From assembly GCA_000621985.1 (NCBI GenBank), contig KK211381.1:251238-315237 (forward strand): a stretch of 64,000 nucleotides of DNA, written 5' to 3'. Positions 54,060 through 63,689 of the stretch are shown here, piece after piece. The notes beneath the pieces were generated by a model. The model searched no databases. It saw only the letters and a list, made by a program, of their open reading frames with translations, and had not been told where the DNA came from. Both the position numbers and the translations under genes were made by a program. Within the stretch, counting starts at the first letter, position 1; each line of letters begins with the position of its first letter. The DNA comes from Lachnospiraceae bacterium V9D3004. GTDB lineage: Bacteria > Bacillota > Clostridia > Lachnospirales > Lachnospiraceae.

Positions 54060-55340
54060 TCAGATCCTGTCAAGATACTGGTCAATCTCCCATTCAGATA
54101 CTTGTCTGCAATATTCGTAACACTCCTGTTTTTTACGTGCAATAAGCTTTGAGGATAATGATTCACCGAGAATTCCCTGAATAAATGAGTCCTTTTCAAA
54201 TGCTTTGATGGCATCCTCAAGGGTTTTGGGAAGTTTTTTCATATATGAATCATCATATTCGAGCTTCATATTATTGCGAATTCCGTCAAGACCTGCCGAA
54301 AGAACTACCGATAACATAAGATACGGATTACATGCGGCATCGGGGCTTTTAAGAACAAGTCCTGCACCCATTCTTCCAATATCAGTCATCTGTAAAAGTG
54401 CATATCTGACTCCTTCCGAGCAATCATATGCAACCATTTTATCAAACAGTTTGAATAATCTTTTATATGAATTGACAACAGGATTGTTAATAAGCGCCAT
54501 TCCGGGAAGATGTTTTAACAGTCCTGCCATAAAAGCATATTTTTCATCTGTATATTTATCATTGTCAGCGAATATATTGTTACCGTCTTTGTATATTGTA
54601 ATATGTGTATACATACCGGATCCGTTGAGTTCGGTTCTCGGTTTCGGCATAAATGTCGCATGAAGGCCATGCCTTCTTGCAACTGTGTGAACAGCCAGTT
54701 TGAAGGTCATGATATTATCAGCGGTTTTAAGCGGAGAATCATATTTGAAATCTATCTGATGCTGTGCACATTCATCAGAATGATAAGAAGCTTCGATCTC
54801 GAATCCCATGTCGGATAATGAAAGAACCATCTCTCTTCTTGCATTCTCACCGTGATCCACCGGTCCCACTTCGAAGAAATTACCTTTTTCACTTGTTTTG
54901 GTTGTAGGATTACCTTCCTCATCAATATCAAAAAGGAAGAATTCACATTCCGGGCCCACATTGAAGAAATATCCTTCTTTTGCAGCCTCTTTAAGAACAG
55001 ATCTGAGAATATGTCTTGAATCGTTGGCAAATGGTGTGCCGTCTATTTTTTTGACATCGCATATAAATCTTGCAACTCTGTGATTCTGGGGACGCCATGG
55101 GAATATGGCAAATGTATCAAGATCGGGAGCAAGAATAAGTTTCGAATGATTATAATCCTCGAATCCTTCGATCGCACCACAGTCAAACGTCATCTCATTG
55201 TTAAAAATTCGTTCAAGCTGACTTGCGGTTACTGCCATATTCTTGAATATTCCGTAAATGTCAACAAATTGAAGTCTGATGAATTCAACATCCTCTTCTT
55301 CTATAAGCTTCATGATCTCCTGCTTTGAATAATTACTCAT
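54060..55340 (-). CDS. Glutamine synthetase homologue, probably inactive
   Basis: Clear glutamine synthetase type I fold over 426 residues (IRLQFVDIYG, GPECEFFLF, HGLHATFMPKP, NPVVNSYKRL, ANPYL-like CNPYLML). Compared with B. subtilis GlnA, key residues are replaced: HHEVAPGQHEI reads YHSDECAQHQI (metal-ligand Glu to Ser188 and Gln195), GSGMH reads GSGMY (His to Tyr244), PGYEAP reads KLFDKM, the second Arg of NRSPLIRIP is Gln317, and RVEVRS reads GLVLKS (Glu to Val329, Arg to Lys331). Glu131 and Glu133 remain. A region near 360-367 is about 17 residues shorter. It likely cannot make glutamine and may have a regulatory role. Confidence 0.9.
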   Translation of the reverse strand: MSNYSKQEIMKLIEEEDVEFIRLQFVDIYGIFKNMAVTASQLERIFNNEMTFDCGAIEGFEDYNHSKLILAPDLDTFAIFPWRPQNHRVARFICDVKKIDGTPFANDSRHILRSVLKEAAKEGYFFNVGPECEFFLFDIDEEGNPTTKTSEKGNFFEVGPVDHGENARREMVLSLSDMGFEIEASYHSDECAQHQIDFKYDSPLKTADNIMTFKLAVHTVARRHGLHATFMPKPRTELNGSGMYTHITIYKDGNNIFADNDKYTDEKYAFMAGLLKHLPGMALINNPVVNSYKRLFKLFDKMVAYDCSEGVRYALLQMTDIGRMGAGLVLKSPDAACNPYLMLSVVLSAGLDGIRNNMKLEYDDSYMKKLPKTLEDAIKAFEKDSFIQGILGESLSSKLIARKKQECYEYCRQVSEWEIDQYLDRI

Positions 55341-55353
55341 TGGTCGTCCTCCC

Positions 55354-56022
55354 TTAAATGTCCAGTTTTAGTTGTATACTGTCTTCTGCCTCGGCTTCGG
55401 CTTCGCTCTTGAATTCTTCGACTATGTCAGCATCGAGTTCAGGTAATTCTTCGGTTGATTCAATACCGAAACTTCTTAAGAATTCTTCAGTCGTGGCAAA
55501 TAATATAGGTCTTCCCGGTGCGTCTTTTCGTCCGGCTTCGCATATAAGATTGTATTCAACAAGCTTATTGACGGTATGATCGGACTTAACACCCCTGATC
55601 TTTTCGATCTCCAGTTTTGTGACCGGTTGTTTATATGCGATTATCGATAAAGTCTCAAGCATAACATCAGTAAGTTCCTTTGGTTTCGGAACATGCGCGA
55701 TCCTTACAAGATAATCATATAATTCTTTTTTCGTGCAGAGCTGGTATGCTCCCTCTAACTCTATTAGCTGAATTCCGCGTTTGCTGTTGTTATATTCTTT
55801 GGCAAGTTCATCAAGAACTTCCTTCATTTCATCTCTGCCAAGGCACATTGCCTGTGCGATATGAGTCAACTCAACAGCATCTCCCATGGAAAAAAGAATC
55901 GCTTCGGCCGCAGCACACAATTCATCCATGCTTCTGTTCTCTGTATCAATATTATTAACAAGCGTATTATCACCGGCTGTATTATTCTCATTTTCAGTGA
56001 TGTTACTATTATCGGTATCCAT
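55354..56022 (-). CDS. scpB: Segregation and condensation protein ScpB
   Basis: Winged-helix partner of ScpA and SMC in the chromosome-condensing complex. ILFSMGDAVELTHIAQAM near residue 42, YQLCTKKELYDYL, LSIIAYKQPVTKLEIEKIRGV and GRPILFATTEEFLRSFGI are family blocks. 222 residues with acidic N- and C-terminal extensions. Its start overlaps the scpA stop. Confidence 0.96.
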   Translation of the reverse strand: MDTDNSNITENENNTAGDNTLVNNIDTENRSMDELCAAAEAILFSMGDAVELTHIAQAMCLGRDEMKEVLDELAKEYNNSKRGIQLIELEGAYQLCTKKELYDYLVRIAHVPKPKELTDVMLETLSIIAYKQPVTKLEIEKIRGVKSDHTVNKLVEYNLICEAGRKDAPGRPILFATTEEFLRSFGIESTEELPELDADIVEEFKSEAEAEAEDSIQLKLDI

Positions 56023-56780
56023 CAGACTGCATTCTCCTTTCTGCAGGTAATGATAATATCATCAAAAGGCTGTTCCTGTTCAATCCATAATATTCCTGTC
56101 TTCATAAGTTCAAGTATTGCTAAGAATGATACTATTATAAATGTAAGGCTGCTCTGACTTTCAAGCAGATTCTTAAAACTGAACCTGCCTTCTTTCGCGG
56201 CAAATACAGTAATATCAGCCATTCTCTCTTCTATACTGACTTTTTCTTTCTCTATCTTGCCAAACTTGCTTCTGATGGGATCCACTTTGTCTTCACGTCT
56301 TTTGATCACCATCTCAAACACATCCTGGAGTTTACGCATAGTAACTCCGTCAAGCAAAGCTTTTGTATCAATCTCTTCTTCCCAGTTCATTACATCTTCA
56401 GGCATGTCCTGGTTCTTGAAAAGAACTCTCGAAGCTTCCATATGTTTGTCTTTAAGTTCATAGGAAGCATATTTATACATCTTATATTCAAGAAGTCTCT
56501 CAACAAGTTCCTGTCTCGGATCTTCAGGTTCTTCCTCATCTTCTTTTTCTTCGGGAGGAAGAAGCATCTTGGATTTGATCCTTATCAGTGTAGCTGCCAT
56601 TACGAGGAATTCGCTTAAAGTATCCATATCCTCGGTCTTTATCGTCTCAATATATTCAAGATACTGATCGGTAACGGTAACTATAGGAATATCATATATA
56701 TCGATCTTATTCTTATCAATCAGATGAAGCAAAAGATCCAGCGGACCTTCGAACACATCAAGTTTAACCGGTATTCCCAT
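56022..56780 (-). CDS. scpA: Segregation and condensation protein ScpA
   Basis: Kleisin subunit of SMC-ScpAB. N-terminal VKLDVFEGPLDLLLHLIDKN with IYDIPIVTVTDQYLEYI; a central acidic linker (LLPPEEKEDEEEPEDP); C-terminal winged helix with FLAILELMKTG. The ATG at 56780 is set by GGAGG within an earlier in-frame TTG reading (56792). 252 residues. Confidence 0.96.
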   Translation of the reverse strand: MGIPVKLDVFEGPLDLLLHLIDKNKIDIYDIPIVTVTDQYLEYIETIKTEDMDTLSEFLVMAATLIRIKSKMLLPPEEKEDEEEPEDPRQELVERLLEYKMYKYASYELKDKHMEASRVLFKNQDMPEDVMNWEEEIDTKALLDGVTMRKLQDVFEMVIKRREDKVDPIRSKFGKIEKEKVSIEERMADITVFAAKEGRFSFKNLLESQSSLTFIIVSFLAILELMKTGILWIEQEQPFDDIIITCRKENAV

Positions 56781-56816
56781 AATAACCTCCAAAATACATT
56801 TTAAAATCAGTTAAAT

Positions 56817-56844
56817 ATTTTATCATTAATGATGAATAAAGCAA
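56817..56844 (-). promoter_or_regulatory. Promoter for scpA-scpB and following genes
   Basis: On the minus strand TTGCTT (56839-56844), 16 bases and TAAAAT (56817-56822) preceded by TGA, an extended -10. It lies about 37 bases ahead of the scpA start. The short gaps downstream imply that scpB and the glutamine synthetase homologue share this transcript. Confidence 0.6.
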
Positions 56845-56877
56845 GTGCTTTAAGAGTTTTTTAATAAATACAACTGT

Positions 56878-57669
56878 TCAAGCCTCAAGTGTGATCACCA
56901 TGATCTCGGGCGGGTTGAACAGGCGAAGCGGGATCGTGTGGGCACCCAAACCTCTTGTAAGATACAGTCTCGACGAGTTATGTGTAAATACTCCGTAGTC
57001 GTAATACGGGAACAATCTCCACGAAGGATTGATCACACCTCCGAGATAAGGCAGTATTATTATTCCACCGTGAACATGACCCGAGAATACAATATCGGCA
57101 CCCCAGTTGGCATAATTTTCAAAATAATCAGGATTATGCGCGATCAGTATCTCAAGGCGGTTATCTTTGCAAGGCTTCAAACGTGAAGACAGATAATCAT
57201 CGGGCATAACTTTTTTGTTCCATACTTTGTTGTAATAGTCTTCTGTATTGATCGCAGATATGCGGATCATCTCACCGCCAACACTGATCTTCGCTGATCT
57301 GTTAACAAGATATTTCACACCTATACTTCTAATATACTTAATATACTTTCTGAACTTATAATGAGTCTTCGGATTCATGTTGAGATAACATTCATGATTA
57401 CCCGGGCCGTAATATACCGGACATATATTAATCAGCTTAGCAAAAAGATCTGCAATGATATTCATATTACGTCCGTGTGAACTTACCATATCTCCGGCTG
57501 CAATGATAATATCAGGCGATACTCTTCGTATCTTATCGATCAATTCTTCATTGTTATCTTCGAATTCAACGCTGTGCATATCGGAAATGACCACAATACG
57601 GAACTTGTCGAATTGCGGTTTGACTTTTTGCGAAGAATATATGAAATCAGAATAAACGATCTTTTGCAT
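56878..57669 (-). CDS. Calcineurin-like metallophosphoesterase
   Basis: 263 residues with the full two-metal signature: VISDMHS, AAGDMVSSHGR, GPGNHECY, IAHNPDYF and VFSGHVHGGI. No signal peptide is evident. The substrate is unknown; relatives include YkuE-type enzymes. The C-terminal GLGAHTIPLRLFNPPEI is typical of that group. Confidence 0.9.
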   Translation of the reverse strand: MQKIVYSDFIYSSQKVKPQFDKFRIVVISDMHSVEFEDNNEELIDKIRRVSPDIIIAAGDMVSSHGRNMNIIADLFAKLINICPVYYGPGNHECYLNMNPKTHYKFRKYIKYIRSIGVKYLVNRSAKISVGGEMIRISAINTEDYYNKVWNKKVMPDDYLSSRLKPCKDNRLEILIAHNPDYFENYANWGADIVFSGHVHGGIIILPYLGGVINPSWRLFPYYDYGVFTHNSSRLYLTRGLGAHTIPLRLFNPPEIMVITLEA

Positions 57670-57805
57670 AAGCCGATCCTTTCTTGAAAATTATACATAC
57701 CCTATACGAGATATGTGTTTTTTTATACGCGCCTAGCCGTCAGCAAACGTATTAAAATACATATCATACACGAATAGGTATTTCATTTCGATAAATCAAA
57801 TGTCA

Positions 57806-58495
57806 TTACAGTAATGAGGAACATTTAATAAAATACAGCACAAGCAGATGTAACGGGTAATATACGTAAAATATGTATTTTATACCGGGACCGCGTTTGC
57901 CATTGTATAATCCTGTAAATACTAATGCTGCGGCGCCGGCGGGTTGGTCCATGTACACATTCAGGAATCCTACCGAGAACGACTTGAATAACAGGCTTTC
58001 TCTCAAATAATAAAATATACATATCTGCATTATACCATAAAACATATAATCCGTTCTGAGGAAATATGCGATCAAACATGAGATCGTTATGATAATAACG
58101 TGTCTGTATGGATTATCATAATATTGTTTTATGCAACATAATGTAAGTAGTCCAAGGCTAAGTGTGAAGAAAACATTCTGATGATCAAAGTAAATCCCCG
58201 GACTTGATTTGAATGCAAGATCGAAAGGGATCTCCGATATTAAAGCGAATATGAATAGTCTTATAAGATATCTCTTAACATTTTTCGTATGCAAAAAGCC
58301 TTCCACAAGCAGAAAACAAAATATTGGGAAAGCTATCCTACCGAATCCACGCATCAGCTTATATAATTCGGGATATTCTTTGCTGCTTATAAGCGCAGCC
58401 GCTATATGATCACAGGTCATTGACAGGAAAGCTATTAGCTTCAATGTGAATCCATTTATAAATGCATATCTGCTGTTTTGCAGCACTCCCGCCAC
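57806..58495 (-). CDS. TraX family membrane protein
   Basis: 229 residues with about seven membrane spans. FTLKLIAFLSMTCDHIAAAL, FGRIAFPIFCFLLVEG, ISEIPFDLAF and HQNVFFTLSLGLL are the TraX-family blocks. Named after the F-pilin acetylase TraX, but chromosomal Firmicute members have no known function; acyl transfer to a surface polymer is a guess. No conjugation genes nearby. Confidence 0.85.
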   Translation of the reverse strand: MAGVLQNSRYAFINGFTLKLIAFLSMTCDHIAAALISSKEYPELYKLMRGFGRIAFPIFCFLLVEGFLHTKNVKRYLIRLFIFALISEIPFDLAFKSSPGIYFDHQNVFFTLSLGLLTLCCIKQYYDNPYRHVIIITISCLIAYFLRTDYMFYGIMQICIFYYLRESLLFKSFSVGFLNVYMDQPAGAAALVFTGLYNGKRGPGIKYIFYVYYPLHLLVLYFIKCSSLL

Positions 58496-58578
58496 CTCAT
58501 TTCAAAAAAGCACTTTAATAATATCTTTATATAATATATACTATAGAAGATACATAAATCAAGCATGGAGGTGCAATT

Positions 58579-59670
58579 ATGTTCTTCAAATTAACAACAG
58601 AATTATATTGTGAAAAAAACTGTGTCAAAGCACACGCAGCTGATATTGCTGCTTTCGGAAGTTCAGCGCTTATAGTCACGGGTCGCAATTCTTCAAAGGA
58701 AAACGGATCCCTTGATGACGTGACAGACGTTCTTAAAGAAGCGGGCATCGATTACAAAGTATTCGATGAAGTTGAAGAGAATCCTTCGATTGAGAATATT
58801 ATGAAAGCTACTTTGATCGGAAGGAAATACAAACCGGACTTCGTTATAGGTATCGGCGGCGGTTCGCCTCTTGATGCATCAAAAGCCATATCGATGATGA
58901 TCGCTAATCCTGATGCTGATGAATCTTTATTATTCGATGCGGAACATACCACATATCTTCCGGTAGTAACAGTTCCGACAACATGCGGTACCGGTTCGGA
59001 GATAACGCCGTATTCCATAGTTACCATTCATGAAAAGAAGACAAAATCAAGTCTTCCTCATAAGATATATCCCGCGCTCGCACTTGTTGATCCTTCTTAT
59101 CTTGAGAGTGCGCCTGCATCCGTTATACGCAATACTGCCGTAGATGCACTCGGACATCTTATCGAAAGTTATATTCACAGTAAATCAACGGATATCAGCA
59201 GGATATTTTCCGAAAAAGGACTTTCGATGTGGAAGGATATCGCATTATTTATTGAAAATGATGCATATACATATGAACAATACGAAAAGCTTATCAACGC
59301 TTCAACCATAGGCGGAATGGCCATATCACATACCGGCACTTCGCTTCCTCACAGAATGAGCTATTACTTTACATATAACGATGGTGTGCCGCACGGCAAA
59401 GCTGTCGGAGCATTTCTAGCCAGTTATGTGCGCCATGCACCGGAAAATGACGGCAGATACGTTCTTGACAAACTTGGTATGAAAGACTGGCATGAATTAG
59501 GTGATCTCATTCGTAAGATAACGGGAACTATGGAATTAAAAGAATCCGCACTCCCCGAATGTATAAGTTTTATTCTGGATAATAAGATCAAACTTGCAAG
59601 CTGTCCTTACAGTGTGGATCATGATATTGTTGAAGAGATCTATAGAGACAGTGTTGTGATCTCTAAGTGA
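58579..59670 (+). CDS. Iron-containing alcohol dehydrogenase
   Basis: Family III NAD(P)-dependent dehydrogenase of 363 residues. Cofactor site GIGGGSPLDASKAISMM near residue 93 and VPTTCGTGSEITPYSIV. The metal ligands are in DALGHLIE (Asp and His), LPHRMSYYF and VPHGKAVGAF (two His). The substrate cannot be told from sequence. A promoter-like TATAAT region lies in the divergent gap with traX; GGAGG is present ahead of the ATG. Confidence 0.92.
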   Translation: MFFKLTTELYCEKNCVKAHAADIAAFGSSALIVTGRNSSKENGSLDDVTDVLKEAGIDYKVFDEVEENPSIENIMKATLIGRKYKPDFVIGIGGGSPLDASKAISMMIANPDADESLLFDAEHTTYLPVVTVPTTCGTGSEITPYSIVTIHEKKTKSSLPHKIYPALALVDPSYLESAPASVIRNTAVDALGHLIESYIHSKSTDISRIFSEKGLSMWKDIALFIENDAYTYEQYEKLINASTIGGMAISHTGTSLPHRMSYYFTYNDGVPHGKAVGAFLASYVRHAPENDGRYVLDKLGMKDWHELGDLIRKITGTMELKESALPECISFILDNKIKLASCPYSVDHDIVEEIYRDSVVISK

Positions 59671-59684
59671 TATGTTGCAATAAA

Positions 59685-60896
59685 CTACGGCGCAGATGCA
59701 AACTGCTCAGCCAACGACTTGCGGCGCTTGTGTCTGGTCATTTCAACCAGTCCGAGTGCCGTCATGTCTACAAATGTAGTCTTAATTGGATCTTCAGCTG
59801 CAATTTCTTTAAGATGATTCATAAGAGCATATCTGTTCTCTTCATTTTTCATATCAACAAAATCTATTATAATGATTCCGGATATATTGCGCAGACGAAG
59901 CTGTCTTATGATCTCGGTTGCCGCTTCTTCATTAATCTTATATATTGTATTTTCTTTATTCTTCTTACCTGCAATTGCTTTTCCCGAATTGACATCTATC
60001 ACGGTGCATGCCTCGGTTGGTTCTATAATGATATAAGCACCTGACTTAAGCCACACTTTTTTACCCAATGCTTTCGTCATATTGCTTTCAAGCTCATACA
60101 ATGCAGCAAGCGGGTAATCATCGGTATATAATTCAAGCTTATTACCGAGTTCCGGCTCTGCTTCATTGATATATGAAAGAAGTGAATCATATATTGTCTG
60201 GTTATCGGTAATGATCTTATCAAGCTGCTTCGAATAACTATCTCTTAATATGCTTACATATTCATCGGGAGCTCTGTATATACAAGAATATGTATCAGCA
60301 TGACCGGCCTTTTGCATGATACTTTTATATAATGAATCAAGATATCTTTTTTCAGCGATAAGTCTTTCTTCGGATACATCCTCGGCATTGGTCCTAACAA
60401 TATAACCTTTGTATGTGTCATCGTTATTATCTGATTCGATGATTGTAATGATCTCTTTTCGTCTGACCTTGTTTTTTATCTTATTGGATACACTAATAGT
60501 GTCGGAATCATTTACAAGGATAAGATATCTTCCGGTTATCGATATGTCAGTTGATACAACAGGCTGCTTGGTCTTAATTCCTTCACGGATATATTGAACA
60601 ACAATGTCGGATTCGCGTTTAATTCCTACAAGTTCGCCGTTAAGTCTGTAAGCGGGAGCATTGCCTATGCGCTCTTCAACCTGCATAAAACATTGCTCTC
60701 CGATCCCGACATCAATAAATGCGGCATTGATATTCGGAACGATATTCTTAACTTTACCTACGTAAATATTGCCGGTTCCGGAATGTAAATTGTCGTCGTG
60801 CTCAAGGGGCGTAATCACATCAGCCTGCACCATCTTCTTATCATCAAACAAAGCACATATATTCTTATCATTATATGAAGTAAATACGAGATTCAT
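59685..60896 (-). CDS. rng: Ribonuclease E/G family protein (RNase G)
   Basis: Endoribonuclease of about 403 residues. S1 domain near the N-terminus (NIYVGKVKNIVPNINAAFID), catalytic Asp residues in CTVIDVNSGK and IIDFVDMKNE. The chain ends after GLVEMTRHKRRKSLAEQ without the CPxCxGxG zinc-link found at the end of many RNase E/G proteins. The ATG at 60896 follows AAAGG and avoids overlap with the upstream gene; a longer frame from 60989 is unlikely. Confidence 0.9.
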   Translation of the reverse strand: MNLVFTSYNDKNICALFDDKKMVQADVITPLEHDDNLHSGTGNIYVGKVKNIVPNINAAFIDVGIGEQCFMQVEERIGNAPAYRLNGELVGIKRESDIVVQYIREGIKTKQPVVSTDISITGRYLILVNDSDTISVSNKIKNKVRRKEIITIIESDNNDDTYKGYIVRTNAEDVSEERLIAEKRYLDSLYKSIMQKAGHADTYSCIYRAPDEYVSILRDSYSKQLDKIITDNQTIYDSLLSYINEAEPELGNKLELYTDDYPLAALYELESNMTKALGKKVWLKSGAYIIIEPTEACTVIDVNSGKAIAGKKNKENTIYKINEEAATEIIRQLRLRNISGIIIIDFVDMKNEENRYALMNHLKEIAAEDPIKTTFVDMTALGLVEMTRHKRRKSLAEQFASAP

Positions 60897-60939
60897 TGAA
60901 TCAGACCTTTCATAGCTTGAGTATACAGTATATAAGTAA

Positions 60940-61704
60940 TTATTTCGCCATAGATATATACGATCTCTCACCGCTCGTAAACATATCAAGACGGATTATA
61001 TCATACTCAATATCCGAAACTTCGGTGCTTTTCATATATGCTTCAACGAGCATCTCAGGTTTTATATTGATGGAACTTCCTGCTGCGCACATTACATACA
61101 ACGGATGATTAATTTCAAGATAATCCATATAATTTTTCTCGTTTGCAGGATCATATGTTGCTATCACAGACATCTTTTCATCATATATGTCACGGGATTC
61201 GGTGACAATGAATATATTTTCTTTCAGATCGATCTCACTTGTTGATTTCTTTGATACTTTGGTGAATGTGATCCTATCGGTATTGTTAAAATAATCCGTT
61301 ATTCTTTCAGGCAATGTCTCATCTGAAAATGATATGATATATGAAGCCGCAGAAAGTAAAGACATAGACGGCTTGATGTCGTCCGGCATAACAATTATTG
61401 CGGTAACAATAACCATATCGTTGGAATATTCATTAATACGGGATATCCATTCGGTTATGGACAATTCATTCGCAGTATTTATAATATTGAATGAATTAAG
61501 TGTGGCATCAAGATATTCTCCTATGCTTGTCAGTCCAACACCAAGAGGCGAAGCAAAGGATAATAACTGATGCGGATTGAAGCCTTTTGAATATGCAACA
61601 TCAAGTCCGCATCTTCTGAATACTTTTTGAAAATATCTCATAAGATCAAGGTGTCCGATATATTGTATAGGTCCACGCTTGATGAATCTGATCCTGACTT
61701 TCAT
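60940..61704 (-). CDS. TIGR03936 family radical-SAM-linked protein (DUF2344)
   Basis: About 254 residues, beginning VRIRFIKRGPIQYIGHLDLMR with SKGFNPHQLLSFASPLGVGL, the DUF2344 signature. In Firmicutes it is encoded directly after a TIGR03960 radical SAM gene and before RNase G, as here; some bacteria have both as one fused protein. Biochemical role unknown. The ATG at 61704 has AAAGGA 9 bases ahead; an in-frame ATG at 61710 is too close. Confidence 0.9.
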   Translation of the reverse strand: MKVRIRFIKRGPIQYIGHLDLMRYFQKVFRRCGLDVAYSKGFNPHQLLSFASPLGVGLTSIGEYLDATLNSFNIINTANELSITEWISRINEYSNDMVIVTAIIVMPDDIKPSMSLLSAASYIISFSDETLPERITDYFNNTDRITFTKVSKKSTSEIDLKENIFIVTESRDIYDEKMSVIATYDPANEKNYMDYLEINHPLYVMCAAGSSINIKPEMLVEAYMKSTEVSDIEYDIIRLDMFTSGERSYISMAK

Positions 61705-61823
61705 ACACATGTTTCCTTTCAATCAAGATGTTTTCTTTTCTTTTAATATGTGCCAAAATAAACCTGGCATTAATTATTGAGTGCAGTCTAACTTGCTGAC
61801 TTCCATAACTCATACGGTAATAT

Positions 61824-63689
61824 TTACGGCTTACAGCCGCCCTTAAGATATCTTGCTGCCCCACATGCCTGGCACTGTTGTCTGCAGTTCGGGGTTACTT
61901 CTGCCCTTTTTGCTCGTTCATTTTCACGCATGAGGAATTCTCTTGTAACACCGATATCTATAAAATCCCATGGAAGCAGTTCTTCATAATCCCTATTTCT
62001 ACTGGTGTAGAAAAAGGGATCTATATCTGCATCTGTAAAGGCCTGTTTCCATTTATCCATATCAAAATATTCGGTCCAAGCATCGAATATACAACCATTT
62101 TTATAGGCGTTATATATAACCTGTGACAGTCTTCTGTCGCCTCTTGCGAATACGCCTTCGATAAGCGTAACATATGAGTCGTGACAGTTATATTTTATGC
62201 TTCTCTGATTAAGCTGATCGTGCACTTTGCCGGTAAGGAACTTCCTCTTGACGGTAAAATCCTCGGGGATATTCATGGCACTCCACTGGAACGGCGTGAA
62301 AGGTTTGGGAACAAAAAGTGAGGTGCTAACAACGATCTCAACCCTTCCCTTTCTGTTCTCCTTTGGAACGACCTCATAATAATGCGATGCGATCTTATTG
62401 GCAAGTATTGCGATCTCTTCAATATCGTCGTATGTCTCTCCCGGAAGACCCATCATAAAATACAACTTAACTCTGTTCCATCCGCTGCCGAAAGCTTCTC
62501 CGGCACCTTTTAATATAACCTCTTCGGTAAGCCCCTTATTAATAACATCCCTCATTCTCTGAGAGCCTGCCTCGGGAGCAAATGTAAGGCTGCTCTTTCT
62601 GATATCCTGAACCTTACCCATTACATCAAGAGAAAATGCATCAATTCTAAGAGAAGGAAGTGATATATTTACTTTCTTCTCACTGCATTCATCGATCAGA
62701 TAATATACAAGCTCTTTCAGGCAGTTATAATCACTTGAACTGAGAGAGCTGAGCGATATCTCTTCCTGTCCGGTCGATGCGATCATATCCTGTGCCATTT
62801 TCTTAAGATACTCAACATTCCTTTGCCTGAGCGGTCTGTATATCATGCCTGCCTGACAAAAACGGCATCCTCTTATACAGCCCCGCATGATCTCAAGCAC
62901 AGAACGATCCTGAGTAACTTTAATATAAGGAACAACAGGTTTATCCGGATAATATTCTTCAAGATCAACCGCCACCTGCTTAATGATCTTATGGGGAACT
63001 TCAGGACTTACCGGCTCAAATGATGCAAGAGTCCCGTCATCATTATAAGTTACGTCATACAAAGAAGGAACGTATAAGCCTTCTATCTGAGATGCGGCTT
63101 TTAGGAATTCGTGTCTGTCGAATTCCGTATCTGTGCCATATTTATACTTCTTATACAAGTCAAGAAGCTCTCCGTATACCGTCTCGCCTTCGCCTATGTA
63201 GAATATGTCGAAGAAATCAGCAAGCGGTTCGGGATTGTAAGTACACGGACCGCCACCGATAACTATCGGGATATCGTTGCCACGATCTTTTGCATATATC
63301 GGAATCTGCGATAATTCAAGGATCTGAAGCACATTAGTATAGCACATCTCATATTGAAGAGTGATTCCAAGAAAATCAAAATCCTTTACAGGCTGTTGAC
63401 TCTCAAGTGCGAATAAAGGAATATTCTCATCACGCATAATCTCATCCATATCAGGCCACGGAGAATATACCCGTTCGCAGTAAGTATCTTCACGTCTGTT
63501 GAACATATCATATAAGATCTGTATTCCAAGATGTGACATTCCTATCTCGTAGACATCAGGAAAACACATGCAGAAACGAATGTCTTCATGTGCAGGATCC
63601 TTAATGACCATATTAACTTCATTGCCGATGTATCTGGCAGGCTTGCTCGCTTTCATAAGAATGCGTTTTGGAAGTGCGGGTTGTATCAT
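61824..63689 (-). CDS. TIGR03960 family B12-binding/radical SAM protein
   Basis: About 621 residues. The N-terminal half (about 35-200) resembles a B12-binding fold; the radical SAM motif CxxxCxxC is in MRGCIRGCRFCQAG (about residue 270). The C-terminus contains the Cys pattern CRQQCQACGA. Probably acts on RNA or a ribosomal component together with TIGR03936, by inference from conserved pairing. ATG at 63689 with GGAG 6 bases away; the longer frame from 63725 runs through a GC-rich hairpin. Confidence 0.92.
   Translation of the reverse strand: MIQPALPKRILMKASKPARYIGNEVNMVIKDPAHEDIRFCMCFPDVYEIGMSHLGIQILYDMFNRREDTYCERVYSPWPDMDEIMRDENIPLFALESQQPVKDFDFLGITLQYEMCYTNVLQILELSQIPIYAKDRGNDIPIVIGGGPCTYNPEPLADFFDIFYIGEGETVYGELLDLYKKYKYGTDTEFDRHEFLKAASQIEGLYVPSLYDVTYNDDGTLASFEPVSPEVPHKIIKQVAVDLEEYYPDKPVVPYIKVTQDRSVLEIMRGCIRGCRFCQAGMIYRPLRQRNVEYLKKMAQDMIASTGQEEISLSSLSSSDYNCLKELVYYLIDECSEKKVNISLPSLRIDAFSLDVMGKVQDIRKSSLTFAPEAGSQRMRDVINKGLTEEVILKGAGEAFGSGWNRVKLYFMMGLPGETYDDIEEIAILANKIASHYYEVVPKENRKGRVEIVVSTSLFVPKPFTPFQWSAMNIPEDFTVKRKFLTGKVHDQLNQRSIKYNCHDSYVTLIEGVFARGDRRLSQVIYNAYKNGCIFDAWTEYFDMDKWKQAFTDADIDPFFYTSRNRDYEELLPWDFIDIGVTREFLMRENERAKRAEVTPNCRQQCQACGAARYLKGGCKP

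Noticed and set aside
54300..54480. Frameshift as the explanation for the altered glutamine synthetase active site
   Set aside because: Neither of the other two frames over this stretch restores PGYEAP or NRSPLIRIP, and substitutions also occur around residues 188, 195 and 244 within well-aligned flanks.
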